From: Lewinellaceae bacterium | GTDB taxonomy: Bacteria > Bacteroidota > Bacteroidia > Chitinophagales > Saprospiraceae | Direction: 5' to 3' | DNA length: 64,000 nucleotides | NCBI GenBank assembly: GCA_016708875.1 | Contig: JADJFA010000043.1 | Coordinates: 47,903 to 111,902, forward strand | Shown: in pieces, positions 17,720 through 27,253 of the stretch | How the letters are laid out: every line of letters begins with the position of its first letter | Position numbering within the stretch: the stretch's first letter is position 1 | Notes under the pieces: generated by a model | Seen by the model: the letters and a program-made list of their open reading frames with translations, nothing else | What the model was told of the DNA's origin: nothing | The model's database searches: none | Program-made: the position numbers and the translations under genes

Positions 17720-18208
17720 ATGAACAACTCCTTCCAGCAGGACCCCGAACTCGCCCGGCTCGATGCATTGGCCAAACTTATGGACAATCAGTTCCGAGTC
17801 CCTGGCACCAATTGGCGCTTTGGCTTGGATGGCATTGTTGGCCTCATCCCTTATGTGGGTGATATGGCGGGCTTTGTGGTTTCCGGTTTCCTGATGCGCA
17901 CCATGGTCAAAAAAGGTGCAAGTCCGCTGCTTATGCTTCGGATGATGTTCAATTATATCGTGGATGCAGTAGTGGGCATCGTGCCGTTTGTGGGTGATTT
18001 GTTTGATTTTGGCTTCAAAGCCAATCGGCGAAATGTGAATTTATTGAAAGCCTATTACGGCGATGGCAAGGTGAAACCCAACGCAACACGCTCTGTGGCA
18101 TTCCTTGGGCTGTTGTTTTTTGCCCTTTTCATTGTGTTGATCTGGCTGGTGTGGAAATTGGCAGCCCTGGTCTTGGGTTGGGCTTGGGCGGCGATGCAGG
18201 GGATGTAA
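17720..18208 (+). CDS. DUF4112 membrane protein
   Basis: 162 residues matching the DUF4112 pattern: LDALAKLMDNQFRVPGT, FGLDGIVGLIPYVGD, and a second near-repeat FNYIVDAVVGIVPFVGDLFD followed by FKANRRNVNLL. A strongly hydrophobic C-terminal helix spans about 122-158. It starts just after the glucosaminidase gene, so the two are probably one operon. The family has no established function. Confidence 0.88.
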   Translation: MNNSFQQDPELARLDALAKLMDNQFRVPGTNWRFGLDGIVGLIPYVGDMAGFVVSGFLMRTMVKKGASPLLMLRMMFNYIVDAVVGIVPFVGDLFDFGFKANRRNVNLLKAYYGDGKVKPNATRSVAFLGLLFFALFIVLIWLVWKLAALVLGWAWAAMQGM

Positions 18209-18210
18209 AA

Positions 18211-18241
18211 AAGGTCGTCCCAGAATTACTGGAACGACCCA
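18211..18241 (+). terminator. Hairpin after DUF4112 gene
   Basis: GGTCGTCCCAG pairs imperfectly with CTGGAACGACC, directly after the stop codon. No strong T run, so it may be a weak or bidirectional terminator. Confidence 0.55.
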
Positions 18242-18276
18242 TATTGCACTAGAATTTTGAAGTGTGTTCTGAGGAA

Positions 18277-18624
18277 TTAATGTGTGATCAGCACATCATC
18301 AAACAATAGATCCTGATCTCCGACGGTGAGCCGATAAGTGGTTTTGACTGCGAGGTTTGAGAATGTCCATGTTTCGTCGTTTGTCGTAAAATGTTCAACA
18401 CGGATACCTGTATTCAAGTTCATCAAGGTAACGAGATATGGCCCACCTGAGGTCGAAGTCCAAATTCCAGTTGCCTCGCCAGCTCCGGTCTGTGCAAAGT
18501 TCAAGGTAAGCATAAACTCGGGTGCATTCGGTTCGGAAACGATAACGGGATTGCCATTGGAGGCGAAAGCGAAGTTGCTGGCGAAAAACGCGACGAACAA
18601 CAAGGAGCTGATGATTTTGTACAT
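18277..18624 (-). CDS. Small secreted protein, unknown
   Basis: 115 residues starting at ATG 18624, which begins a signal peptide (MYKIISSLLFVAFFASNFAFA). The mature part is beta-rich (FMLTLNFAQTGAGEATGIW, GPYLVTLMNLNTGIRVEHF, TTYRLTVGDQDLLFDDVLI) and may be one immunoglobulin-like or T9SS-CTD-like fold, but lacks the PNP sorting signature. No family is recognised. Confidence 0.65.
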   Translation of the reverse strand: MYKIISSLLFVAFFASNFAFASNGNPVIVSEPNAPEFMLTLNFAQTGAGEATGIWTSTSGGPYLVTLMNLNTGIRVEHFTTNDETWTFSNLAVKTTYRLTVGDQDLLFDDVLITH

Positions 18625-18783
18625 GGTTGTGTAATGTTTAAGTTGAAAAATTTTGAGAATAGTTTTTGTGCATTCATTTGATTCAGTGGGGATTGATCGC
18701 GCAATCATGGTGGCAAAGGTGAGCCTACATGCTCCTGTAGAAAAAGAACAAATTCTGACACCTTTACCAAGCCCAAAATCAAA

Positions 18784-18811
18784 GGGGGCTGGCTTCGTGA
18801 AGCCAGCCCCC
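18784..18811 (-). terminator. Strong GC hairpin terminator
   Basis: GGGGGCTGGCTTC/GAAGCCAGCCCCC stem followed on the minus strand by TTTGATTTT. It lies downstream of the minus-strand gene ending at 18928. Confidence 0.7.
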
Positions 18812-18927
18812 GCTGCTTTTGGGCCGTTTTAATAGGATTTGTCTTCTCAAAATTGTAACACGAATTGACCTTGCTTACTTTGACTTAGGTCGTAACCCAC
18901 ATATTTTTAACCAAAATCTGTACGACA

Positions 18928-20375
18928 TTATCTTTTCTCACCCAGCTCCTTAGCCTTTTCCAAAAGCCAGAGCCGCTCAGCCACCATTTTCTTTTCGTTG
19001 ATGCGCTTAATTAAGGTTTGTGAACGCTTTTTGGCTTGCGGACCTTGGGATTGGCTGAGTTGACGTACGAAGTTGACGAAATTGGTAAAGAGTTCGTGGA
19101 GGTTAGCAGAGAACACTTTCCGACCGGCGCGGCTTATGAACATTTTGAAGGCATCAATCTTGTGGTCGAGGAGATCGGAGTGAAGCTCATAGTAGATTTT
19201 AAGCTCCAGCCTGCGCGCCATAAGGTGATAGCCAGAATTAGTGGAGCCAAAAGGTATCATCTCAAGAGATTGGCCGTATTTTTTCTCGCTAAAAAGGCAT
19301 AATGCCTTGTTCATTCGATAAAAATCCTGCGTCTCATTTTCACCAGTAATCTTGTCTTTATGCCGTTCGACAAATGCAGAAGCCCAAGCGACTTCTTTTA
19401 CGTTCAGGGCTGTTTGTGTAATATTGAGGCAGGCGTTGGGGTAAATTTTTCCACTCTTGTAAAAATATCCACGGTTTAAATTATCCTTATTTAATTCGAA
19501 TAGAATTGGGTAAAAGTGAATATTGCCTGCATCAATTAATAACACACAAAGGTTCCTCAAGTAGGCATAAAAATTGGCGATGCTTTCAGGGTCAAGGCTT
19601 GGTTCATTGCGCTGAATTTTTTCCATCAGGCTTTTAAAATCAGCGATTTCAAATATTTTTGTTTTAAATAACAAATGAATATCCCAACAAATTTCCATAA
19701 ACGAACTACTCTTTAAATATTTAGGAGGGACTTCCCAATCACTAAATTGATCATGCTCTGAGTCGTTTATTACAGTACCTTGTACCACTAACAATAAGTG
19801 GTTTATCATCCAGGTTTTTTGAGCATAATAATGGTCTTCTAATGATCGAATTGTTTGTGGAATATTTAAATCGCTTTTTGAATTGTTATAGGTTATCAGC
19901 CATTCTTGCTCCTCTTTGGCTGTCATATATTTATAAAGAACATTGTCAAGTGCAGTCAATTGGAGGTTATTGGAATAATTCTTGGCCTTATCTAAGGCTT
20001 GAAAATATCTCTTCTCAATCCCTCTGAGGCGCATTTCCGCCGCCATATCTAATGACTGTTGGGGTTGATTGCTTGCAGCGAAATATTTTTGAGTAAGTAT
20101 AAAGCGTTCCAGGAGACGCTTTGTTTCTGACATCAACTTGTCAATCTTGCTTTCTATGAATGGTTTGTCAGGAAACAGCTTTGCATAAATCTCCTCCTTC
20201 TCCAAAATTTTAATGTTCTCTGTTTGCACAGCTTCATATATAATTTCAAAAAATGGACCAATAGATTCAGCATATTGGTTGTTGTTAAAATATGGACTTG
20301 CCAAAAAATCTCGAAAGCTACATATTCTTCCTGGCTAAAGGTCTGAATCACATCAATGGCAAAAGTGTTCGTCAT
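18928..20375 (-). CDS. Bacteroidota SPYFN-motif hypothetical protein, frameshifted
   Basis: The main frame (18928-20304, about 458 codons) lacks its natural start. The upstream frame (to 20375) gives MTNTFAIDVIQTFSQEEYVAFE, and joining them near 20306 yields a sequence ending its first block in FLASPYFNNNQYAES. This matches a helical family I have seen in Bacteroidota, in which an early LxxxExxxFxxFLxSPxFN motif precedes long alpha-helical repeats. The joined protein would be about 482 residues, soluble, Lys-rich and alpha-helical throughout, and may be TPR-like. Codon use is more AT-rich than its neighbours. Function is unknown. One A appears to be missing at CGAGAT. Confidence 0.65.
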
Positions 20376-20430
20376 GGGAATATGGTAAACCTTTGAAAAA
20401 GTGTTACATTTTTACAGGTTTTGGTGGGTC

Positions 20431-20438
20431 TATCTTTG
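20431..20438 (+). promoter_or_regulatory. -7 box for the FnIII/T9SS gene
   Basis: TATCTTTG matches TAnnTTTG, 73 nt before the ATG at 20512. A -33 TTTG at the right spacing is not clear. Confidence 0.45.
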
Positions 20439-20511
20439 GACTTGAAATGGCTTGGTTCGTTAGAGAGCCAAAGTTTGAACAAATATTCACATCTAAAACA
20501 AATTCAAGGTC

Positions 20512-21642
20512 ATGAACACTCAAATTAATAAATACTTGAAGGCAATTTGCCTCTCTCTCATCTGGGTTAATTTCTCCTACGCCAACTCAATAGTATCTCT
20601 AACACCACATTTTAAAGGTGTTGCGATTGAAAATTCCGAGTGCGCCCCTTGCGACGAACCCGCTCCTAATAACTTTAAAATCATAGAAGCATCCCCTTCC
20701 ACACTGAAGGCAACTTGGGATCCTCCAACCAATCAGCCACATGAATATAATATTAAGGTTTTCTTATTTGAAAATGGATCGCTGCTACAAAATTTTAATA
20801 AACCAGGAAGCACAACAGAAGTAATTGTCACCAATCTGGCACCCAATACTACCTATGAAGTTAAAATTACCCCTGTCTGTGAGGATGGGACCATGGGTAC
20901 GGAAAGTAGATCGGATATTGCTACTACCTCTATAATTGATTTAATCGTGTCTGGGTATTCAGCGCCGCCCAGTTATGACTTCAATTGTACAATTGACGCT
21001 GTGGACGAATATTGCAATATTTCTCCACCAGAGGGAAACGTTGTCTTATTTAGGATATTCAAAACCGGAACCAATCAATCAAGGGATTTCGGGGTGTTCC
21101 GTCCAAATGAGTGTGATAATTATGTTATCAAAACTCCTGCAGGGAACAATAAATTTTCTTTTGCTTGTGATGGGTCAACATTGACCATCAATTATCTAGG
21201 TTCTTTGGCTGGTAACTTTGCAATTACTATCCCTGAAGCCCCCAATACTCCTAGGCGTTTTACGGCTTTAGACCTTGTGACAGGATCTTCAGGTTTTCAA
21301 GTACAACGAATTGTGGTTGAGTCTGGCTATCCAGATAACCAACCAGGAGGAGAGTGCCCGGGATCAAACAGGAGCTCAAATGCTGCCTTTGTACCTGCTT
21401 TCAACATTGCCCCCAACCCCTTCACCAACCAACTTGACATCCAGGTACCAACCGCAAACATAAATGAAAGCATTGAACTCAACCTGTATGACCTGCAAGG
21501 TCGCCGTGTCATGGTATTGCGATCCCCTGGCGGCCAACAAACCATCACTTTGAACACGGGGCATTTGTCACCAGGCATATACTTCCTGCGCGTCGAATCG
21601 GGCGGGCTTGTTCAAACAGTAAAAGTGGTGAAAACACAATAG
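20512..21642 (+). CDS. Secreted fibronectin-III protein with T9SS sorting domain
   Basis: 376 residues: a signal peptide (about 1-25), one fibronectin type III domain (about 50-145, with NFKIIEASPSTLKATWDPP and VTNLAPNTTYEVKITPVC), a Cys-containing middle beta domain (about 150-290), and a C-terminal T9SS type A sorting domain starting AFNIAPNPFTNQLDIQVP and ending YFLRVESGGLVQTVKVVKTQ. It is likely exported by the type IX system to the cell surface. A single-gene unit with a terminator right behind it. Confidence 0.88.
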   Translation: MNTQINKYLKAICLSLIWVNFSYANSIVSLTPHFKGVAIENSECAPCDEPAPNNFKIIEASPSTLKATWDPPTNQPHEYNIKVFLFENGSLLQNFNKPGSTTEVIVTNLAPNTTYEVKITPVCEDGTMGTESRSDIATTSIIDLIVSGYSAPPSYDFNCTIDAVDEYCNISPPEGNVVLFRIFKTGTNQSRDFGVFRPNECDNYVIKTPAGNNKFSFACDGSTLTINYLGSLAGNFAITIPEAPNTPRRFTALDLVTGSSGFQVQRIVVESGYPDNQPGGECPGSNRSSNAAFVPAFNIAPNPFTNQLDIQVPTANINESIELNLYDLQGRRVMVLRSPGGQQTITLNTGHLSPGIYFLRVESGGLVQTVKVVKTQ

Positions 21643-21671
21643 GCGCTCTTACCTACTGAATACAATTTGAC

Positions 21672-21702
21672 GGAGCTCGGGTTTTCCCGGGCTCCGTTTT
21701 TC
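21672..21702 (+). terminator. Terminator after T9SS gene
   Basis: GGAGCTCGGG/CCCGGGCTCC stem with TTTT loop followed by GTTTTTCG. Confidence 0.8.
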
Positions 21703-21742
21703 GTGTCCCAGTGTGGCGCTTGCTTGTGATTGGAATGTGCTT

Positions 21743-21786
21743 CCAATCGAATCAATCGGCTTAATCTTCAAAAATCGAATCATTCG
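21743..21786. repeat. AATCGAATCAATC words
   Basis: CCAATCGAATCAATCGG and AAAATCGAATCATTCG lie directly upstream of the helicase promoter box, the fourth locus with this family. Confidence 0.65.
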
Positions 21787-21790
21787 ACCC

Positions 21791-21798
21791 TATCTTTG
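21791..21798 (+). promoter_or_regulatory. -7 box, near-leaderless
   Basis: TATCTTTG ends 5 nt before the helicase ATG at 21804, so the mRNA probably has no room for a ribosome-binding site. Confidence 0.55.
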
Positions 21799-21803
21799 CC
21801 GAA

Positions 21804-23129
21804 ATGGTATCAAATCAATTGCTTCGCACTACCCTCTCCAATCTAGACATCCCCGTTTTAAATGAAATGCAGGAACAGGCATTTCACACCATCCCAGACG
21901 AAAAAGACACGATACTGTTGGCGCCCACTGGCTCCGGAAAAACCCTGGCATTCCTGTTGCCCATCTTACAACTACTGAAGGCCGATCAGCCGGGCGTGCA
22001 ATGCCTCGTCCTGTCGCCCACCAGAGAATTGGCGATTCAGATAGAACGGGTTTGGCAAAAAATGTCCACTGGCTTTAAGGTGAATACCTGCTACGGCGGC
22101 CATCCAATGCAGACAGAAATCAACAACCTGAGTCAGCCGCCTGCCTTGTTGATCGGCACACCCGGGCGCATCGTGGAACACATCAACCGGAAATCTTTCG
22201 ATCCACAGACGGTCAGAATCATTGTGTTGGATGAATTTGACAAGTCACTGGCGATGGGTTTTCAGGAGCAAATGGCAGAGATACTCCAGGCACTCAATGG
22301 TTTGGAAAAACGCATTCTGGCCTCGGCAACTACCAAATTGGTCATTCCTTCATTTGTGGGCATTACCAAACCAGTCACCCTGAACTACACCGATGCCGAG
22401 GCAAAATCCACCGATGGCTTGAGCATCAAAAGTGTGGTATCGGCTTCTCAGGACAAATTTGAGGCGCTGGTGCAACTGTTGTGTTATTTCGGCGCGGAAC
22501 CTACCCTTATTTTTTGCAATCAACGCGAAACCACCGAAATCACCCGGGAGCGACTGGCCGAGCGCGGAATTTCCAGCGCCAGTTTTCATGGCGGCATGGA
22601 ACAAGTGGAGCGGGAATCCACCCTGGTTCAATTCCGAAACGGAAGTATCGTATTCCTGGTCGCCTCCGATTTGGCCGCCCGGGGGCTTGACATTCCGGAA
22701 GTTAAAAACGTGGTTCACTACGAACTCCCGATGAAGCAAAACGACTTTATCCATCGCAATGGGCGCACCGCCCGGATGCACGCCCAAGGCGCTGCCTACC
22801 TCATTTTGCCTCCAGACGAACAACTTCCGGCTTACCTGGCGGAACGCCCCGAGGTACTTCAACTGCCTGCTGACCAGGGACTACCGGCCCTTCCGCCTTG
22901 GGTGACGCTTTACATCAGTGGCGGCAAAAAAGACAAACTCAGCAAAATAGACATCGTAGGTTTCCTCTCCAAAAAAGGGGGATTGAAACCTGATGATTTG
23001 GGCAAAATTGAAATGATGGATTACATGTCTTTTGTGGCCGTTAAAAAAGATGTGCTAAAACATTTACTCAAAGCCATTGCAACCGAAAAGATGAAAGGGA
23101 AGAAGTATAAGATTGCAGTGGCGAAGTAA
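21804..23129 (+). CDS. dbpA: DEAD-box RNA helicase, DbpA type
   Basis: 441 residues. RecA domain 1 has a Q-motif-like opening, APTGSGKT (40-47), SPTRELA, TPGRI, DEFD in place of DEAD, and SATT. RecA domain 2 has IFCNQRE, SFHGGMEQVERE, ASDLAARGLDIP and HRNGRTAR. The C-terminal about 75 residues (LYISGGKKDKLSKIDIVGFL, MMDYMSFVAVKK) form a DbpA RNA-binding domain, which in E. coli targets hairpin 92 of 23S rRNA. A role in large-subunit assembly is therefore likely. The Asp-Glu-Phe-Asp variant of motif II keeps the two catalytic acids. It has a near-leaderless promoter. Confidence 0.92.
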   Translation: MVSNQLLRTTLSNLDIPVLNEMQEQAFHTIPDEKDTILLAPTGSGKTLAFLLPILQLLKADQPGVQCLVLSPTRELAIQIERVWQKMSTGFKVNTCYGGHPMQTEINNLSQPPALLIGTPGRIVEHINRKSFDPQTVRIIVLDEFDKSLAMGFQEQMAEILQALNGLEKRILASATTKLVIPSFVGITKPVTLNYTDAEAKSTDGLSIKSVVSASQDKFEALVQLLCYFGAEPTLIFCNQRETTEITRERLAERGISSASFHGGMEQVERESTLVQFRNGSIVFLVASDLAARGLDIPEVKNVVHYELPMKQNDFIHRNGRTARMHAQGAAYLILPPDEQLPAYLAERPEVLQLPADQGLPALPPWVTLYISGGKKDKLSKIDIVGFLSKKGGLKPDDLGKIEMMDYMSFVAVKKDVLKHLLKAIATEKMKGKKYKIAVAK

Positions 23130-23158
23130 GGTACACTTTCCGACCTTTGCAGCCCGTT

Positions 23159-23958
23159 ATGTGCACGGTCACCTACCTCCCCAGGCCTTCTGGCTTCATC
23201 CTCACCCACAACCGCGACGAAGCGCCTTCCCGCTCCTCCCAATCCATCGTACGCGAAAAAACACCTGGCGGTAAAACCTTGCTTTTCCCAAGAGACACGC
23301 TGGCGGGTGGTACCTGGATCGCCACGTCGCGTGAGGGGCGCACGGCCTGTCTGCTCAACGGCGCCTTTGTTTTGCACAAGCGTGAGTTGCCATATCGCCG
23401 CAGCCGAGGCTTGATTCTGCTCGATTTTTTTGATTGGGAAAATCCAGACATTTTTTTTGAACGGTATGATTTTGAAAGGGTTGAGCCGTTTACAATGTTA
23501 TTTTTGAGCAAAGCCAACTTTCGGAAAGTTTAATCCCGAAGAAATCGGGATCGGAAAGTTCAATTCGCCGCATCCTCGAATTCCGATGGGATGGTCAGCA
23601 GCGTTACCTGAAAAACCTACCCGTAGACCAAGCCCATTTTTGGTGTTCCGCCACCTTATACCCCCCGGAGATGCAAGTCCGCCGCGAACAAGTTTTCAGA
23701 AACTGGCTTACCAGTCAACCAATCACCAATCAACCAATCACCAATCAACTATCAACCCTCCATCTTACCGGCAGCATAGGCGATCCCGAAAACAATTATG
23801 TGATGAATCGGGCCGGCAGAGTGCAAACTGTAAGCATCACCCAAATAATCGTGGATGAAAAAAGCGCACGAATGCGGTACCTGGATTTGCTGGGCGGAAA
23901 CCGAAGCGAACGGCGGCTAAGCCACAGCAAACGGAAGGCAATTCCTGTGAACAGGTAG
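23159..23958 (+). CDS. NRDE / TANGO2 family protein, frameshifted, with repeat insertions
   Basis: The first part (MCTVTYLPRPSGFILTHNRDE, GGTWIATSREGRTACLLNGAF, YRRSRGLILLDFF) is the NRDE/TANGO2 N-terminus. The C-terminal part, in another frame, gives RRILEFRWDGQQRYL, FWCSATLYPPEMQVRREQVF and NNYVMNRAGRVQTVSITQI, as expected for the family. The break lies near 23503 in a T5 run. In the corrected frame a 30-nt insertion (23531-23560) and a CCAATCA repeat (23711-23757) are both in frame and add about 10 and 15 residues. Family members are small soluble proteins linked to haem handling in other organisms; the role here is unknown. Confidence 0.72.
23521..23560. repeat. Mini palindromic insertion with 10-bp flanking duplication
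   Basis: TCGGAAAGTT occurs at 23521-23530 and again at 23551-23560. Between them lies a 20-nt piece containing the palindrome ATCCCGA-AGAAA-TCGGGAT with its last base in the repeat. Insert plus duplication equals 30 nt, so it keeps frame. Confidence 0.75.
23711..23757. repeat. In-frame CCAATCA repeat in the TANGO2 gene
   Basis: CAACCAATCACCAAT is repeated almost exactly, encoding a Gln/Pro/Ile/Thr/Asn run between WLTS and the STLHLTGSIGD segment. Same family as fadH 14151-14212. Confidence 0.75.
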
Positions 23959-24161
23959 CTAAGCTCCGCGCTTATTGTTCGCCGGACGTTAAATCTTTAC
24001 AAAGTATCCAAAGAAAATTTTGGTTTGAATATGCAATCACCCTACTTTGCAGACGAATTCAGACAACAGATTGTTCACCCACCCAATTTTTATCGAGCCA
24101 ATTCTTTACCACTAAGCCCTCGGGACGTTCACAGAAACGGCATTTATCTTAATCATTGCAC

Positions 24162-24466
24162 ATGAAACAAACTTTACTTGCCTGCTTTTTTCTGCTCGCC
24201 ACCCTTGCGCTTCGCGCCCAAAATACCTCCCGACCTGAACTGTCTGTTTTTCCAAACCCCACCACTGAACATATCGCTGTGCAAGATAATTCAGATGCTA
24301 TCGGGCAAATCATCGTCTTCAATTTGTTGGGTAAAAAAATAAAAGTGTTTGAAGCATCCAAAGGCGAGCAATATTATGTGGGCGATCTTACCAAAGGGGT
24401 TTACCTCGTGCAATTACTGGGCCGCAACAAACAGGTTTTGAAAACGCAAAAAATCGAAAAAGATAA
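24162..24466 (+). CDS. Minimal secreted protein: signal peptide plus T9SS sorting domain
   Basis: ATG 24162 starts a signal peptide (MKQTLLACFFLLATLALRAQ), followed almost at once by a T9SS type A sorting domain (LSVFPNPTTEHIAV, IIVFNLLGKKIKVFEA, LTKGVYLVQLLGRNKQVLKT). There is no cargo domain. One extra A in the A5 run near 24460 would end the protein at IEKR with TAA 24464-24466, right before a terminator. Uncorrected, the frame runs on through the terminator to 24752. About 101 residues when corrected. Either a true CTD-only protein or the remnant of a larger one. Confidence 0.7.
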
Positions 24467-24500
24467 GAAAATGTGGCCAATGTGGCCAATGTGTTATCAC

Positions 24501-24543
24501 AAAGCGGCTCTTGGCAAATCTCCAAGAGCCGCTTTGTTTTTCC
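24501..24543 (+). terminator. Terminator
   Basis: AAAGCGGCTCTTGG/CCAAGAGCCGCTTT perfect 14-bp stem followed by GTTTTTCC. It supports a gene end near 24466. Confidence 0.85.
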
Positions 24544-24590
24544 GGGTTGGGTCAAAAGGAAGAATGCCATCAATTTCTATTGGGATTCCG

Positions 24591-24710
24591 CTCCGTCGTT
24601 GTTGTTGGCGAGGACGCCAACAACGGAAAACGCCGAACAAACTACTGACAATCAATGGTATATTGAAACACCTGCCGTTGTTGGCGTCCTCGCCAACAAC
24701 AACGACGGAG
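24591..24710. repeat. Perfect 36-bp inverted repeat with internal palindromes
   Basis: 24591-24626 (CTCCGTCGTTGTTG...) is perfectly inverted at 24675-24710 across a 48-nt loop. Each arm itself contains GTTGTTGGCG-AGGA-CGCCAACAAC-type symmetry. A frame is open across it, but I see no protein signature. Confidence 0.85.
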
Positions 24711-24877
24711 CCCAATCCTATGCAAAAAGTGATAGTTTTACTGTTGACATAGCCCCGTCTTAAACTTTATTTTACCACCACAGGTAACTTTTTTCTCACT
24801 TTTTTGTTTAAACCATAATTTTTAATCCAAAAAGTAAATTATAGGTCCCGAATTTTATTCTGGATCGCACCAAAACG

Positions 24878-27253
24878 ATGACCAAGAAAAAAAAGAGTGG
24901 CGGCAAAAGACTCACCGCCCAAGAACTCCAGATCGAAATCCTCAAATTTCTGCTCGGCCACCCCAAAAAGAGTTTCGCGCCGCGCCAAATCACCGACCAT
25001 CTTCGTATCGAAAATAACCGCGATTCTGCGGAACACGCGCTGAACCAATTGGTGCAGGCTGGTTCTGTGGCGCAGTTTGACGAAAATAAATTCGGTATTG
25101 CACTGAATCGCTTGACCATTGACGATGGACAAGGGACATCAGACAAAGGATAAAAGACTTTGGACAAAGGACATTGGACAAAGGACACTGGACAAAAGAC
25201 ATTGGATAGTTCCCGAAAAAAAGGCGAATCCTCCTTGTCAAAAACGTCCCGGAAAATGGTAGAAGGCCGCGTGGACATGACACGTACGGGCGCAGCATAC
25301 ATCGTCTCTGAATTGATGGACACCGATGTATATGTCCCACCCAAATACGTAAACGGCGCCTTAAACGGCGATACCGTTCGGGTACTGCTCTTTGCACCAG
25401 CACCCTATCGTGGAGGCCGTCGGGGGGCATCGCAAACCCAGAGAAAACCAGAAGGTGAAGTTTTAGAAGTACTCAAGCGTGCCAATGAATTTTTCATCGG
25501 CACCCTTCGACTGAACCGTAAATACGCCCTTTTCATCCCCGACAATCCCAATGTGCCCACCGATATTTTTGTGCCCATTGAGGCCATTGGCGAAGCGCAG
25601 GACGGCGATAAAGTGGTGGTAAAAGTGACCGATTGGCAGGAAGGAAAGGGCAGGGTGCCCATTGGGAAAGTCACGCAGACCTTGGGCAAAATTGGCGGCA
25701 ATGACTTCGAGATGAAGAAAATCCTCATCAATGCCGGTTTCCAACTCGCGCATTCTGAGGAGGCTGAACGCGAAGCCGCACGCATTCCTGACACCATTTC
25801 TCCCCAAGAAATTGAACGTCGCCGCGATTTTCGCGACATCCTCACGTTCACCATTGACCCGGAAGACGCCAAGGATTTTGACGATGCATTGAGTGTTAGA
25901 GCGTTAGAAAACGGAAACCTCGAAATCGGCGTTCACATCGCCGACGTAACGCACTACCTGAAGCCGGATTCCGCACTTGATCGGGAGGCTTTTGAACGCA
26001 GCACCTCCGTTTATTTGGTGGATCGCTGCAACCCCATGTTGCCCGAAAAACTCTCCAACAACCTATGCTCGCTGGTGCCGGAACAAGACCGCCTGACTTT
26101 TTCAGCGGTGTTTGTTTTTGACGCCAAGGACAAAATTGTGTCGCGCTGGTTTGGCAAAACCGTGATACACAGCGCAAAACGATTTGCTTACGAGGAGGCG
26201 CAAACCATCCTGGACAAAAAGCCTTCGGAGGAACTGAAAAATCATCCGCGTTTCGAGGAATTGGAATGGGCGCTCAAAAAACTCCAAAGCCTTGCCAGCA
26301 AAATGCGCAAAGAGCGCGAGAAGAACGGCGCCATTGGTTTTGAAACGGACGAGGTTCGCTTCCGGCTTGCACCGGATGGCACACCACTGGAAGCATACGT
26401 CAAAGAGCGCAAAGACGCGCACCTGCTCATTGAAGACTTTATGTTGCTGGCCAACAAAGAAGTGGCACTGTACATGCAGCCACCCCTCAAGGCAAAAAAG
26501 GAAGATACGCCCGAATCAGTGGCTCGTGGCACTGCAATCGTGCCCTTTATTTTCCGGATACACGATTTGCCGGACATGTCCAAAATCGCGGATTTTGCAC
26601 GATTTGCCCTGGAACTTGGCATCCACATGAAAGTGGACACGCCCAAGCAAATAGCCCAGTCCTTCAACGAATTGATGAAAAAAGCCCGTACAGACGACCG
26701 CCTGAAAGTGCTCGAACCGCTTGCAATTCGGTGTATGGCCAAAGCCGTTTACAGTTCGAACAACATCGGCCACTACGGGCTGGGCTTCACGCACTATTCC
26801 CACTTTACCTCGCCCATCCGTCGGTATTCTGATGTGTTGGCGCACCGAATTTTGGAGCGAAACCTCGACGGGAAAACCTTTCGCATGGACGCTTCCAAAC
26901 TCGAAGAACAATGCAAACACATCAGCAACCAGGAGCGCAAAGCCGCAGAGGCTGAACGCGAAAGCACCAAGTACAAACAGGCAGAATTTATGTCCACCCG
27001 CATCGGAGAAACCTTTGAAGGGATCATCAGCGGCATGATCGAGCGCGGCTTTTTTGTGGAATTGACCGATTCAAAAGCCGAAGGTTTGGTAGACTTCAAA
27101 TACCTGGACGATACCTATACACTGGAAGAAGGCAACCTCCGCGCCACTGGTCGCCGCTACAAGAAATCCTATAAAATGGGCGACCGGGTGCAGGTGAAGA
27201 TTGCGGCTGTGGATTTGGCGAAACGGCAGGTGGAGATGGAGTTGGTGGATTAG
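24878..27253 (+). CDS. rnr: Ribonuclease R with an in-frame stop in the linker
   Basis: N-terminal winged helix (LTAQELQIEILKFLLGHPKKSF, DNRDSAEHALNQLVQAGSV in outline), then a linker, cold-shock domains (VEGRVDMTRTGAAYIV, FIGTLRLNRKYALFIPD), the RNB exonuclease core with acidic metal ligands (TIDPEDAKDFDDAL), FTSPIRRYSDVLAHR, and an S1 domain (FEGIISGMIERGFFVEL). It degrades structured RNA 3' to 5'. TAA at 25151-25153 interrupts the gene, in the same frame, inside a GGACAAAGGACA repeat that forms the linker. A TTG two codons later could restart translation and make a 697-residue enzyme without the winged helix. Upstream start is ATG 24878. Stop is TAG 27251. Confidence 0.9.
25124..25207. repeat. 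GGACAAAGGACATT word array within rnr
   Basis: About six variants of TGGACAAAGGACAT in tandem encode a Gly/Lys/Asp/Thr-rich linker. One word reads GGATAAAAGAC, so CAA has become TAA. The array lies between folded domains. Confidence 0.8.

Noticed and set aside
24473..24763. Frame giving WVKRKNAINFYWDSAPS and QSYAKSDSFTVDIAPS
   Set aside because: It starts inside a terminator and crosses the perfect inverted repeat; no family, no start signal. Kept only as a remote chance of a C-terminal exon-like remnant of a secreted protein.
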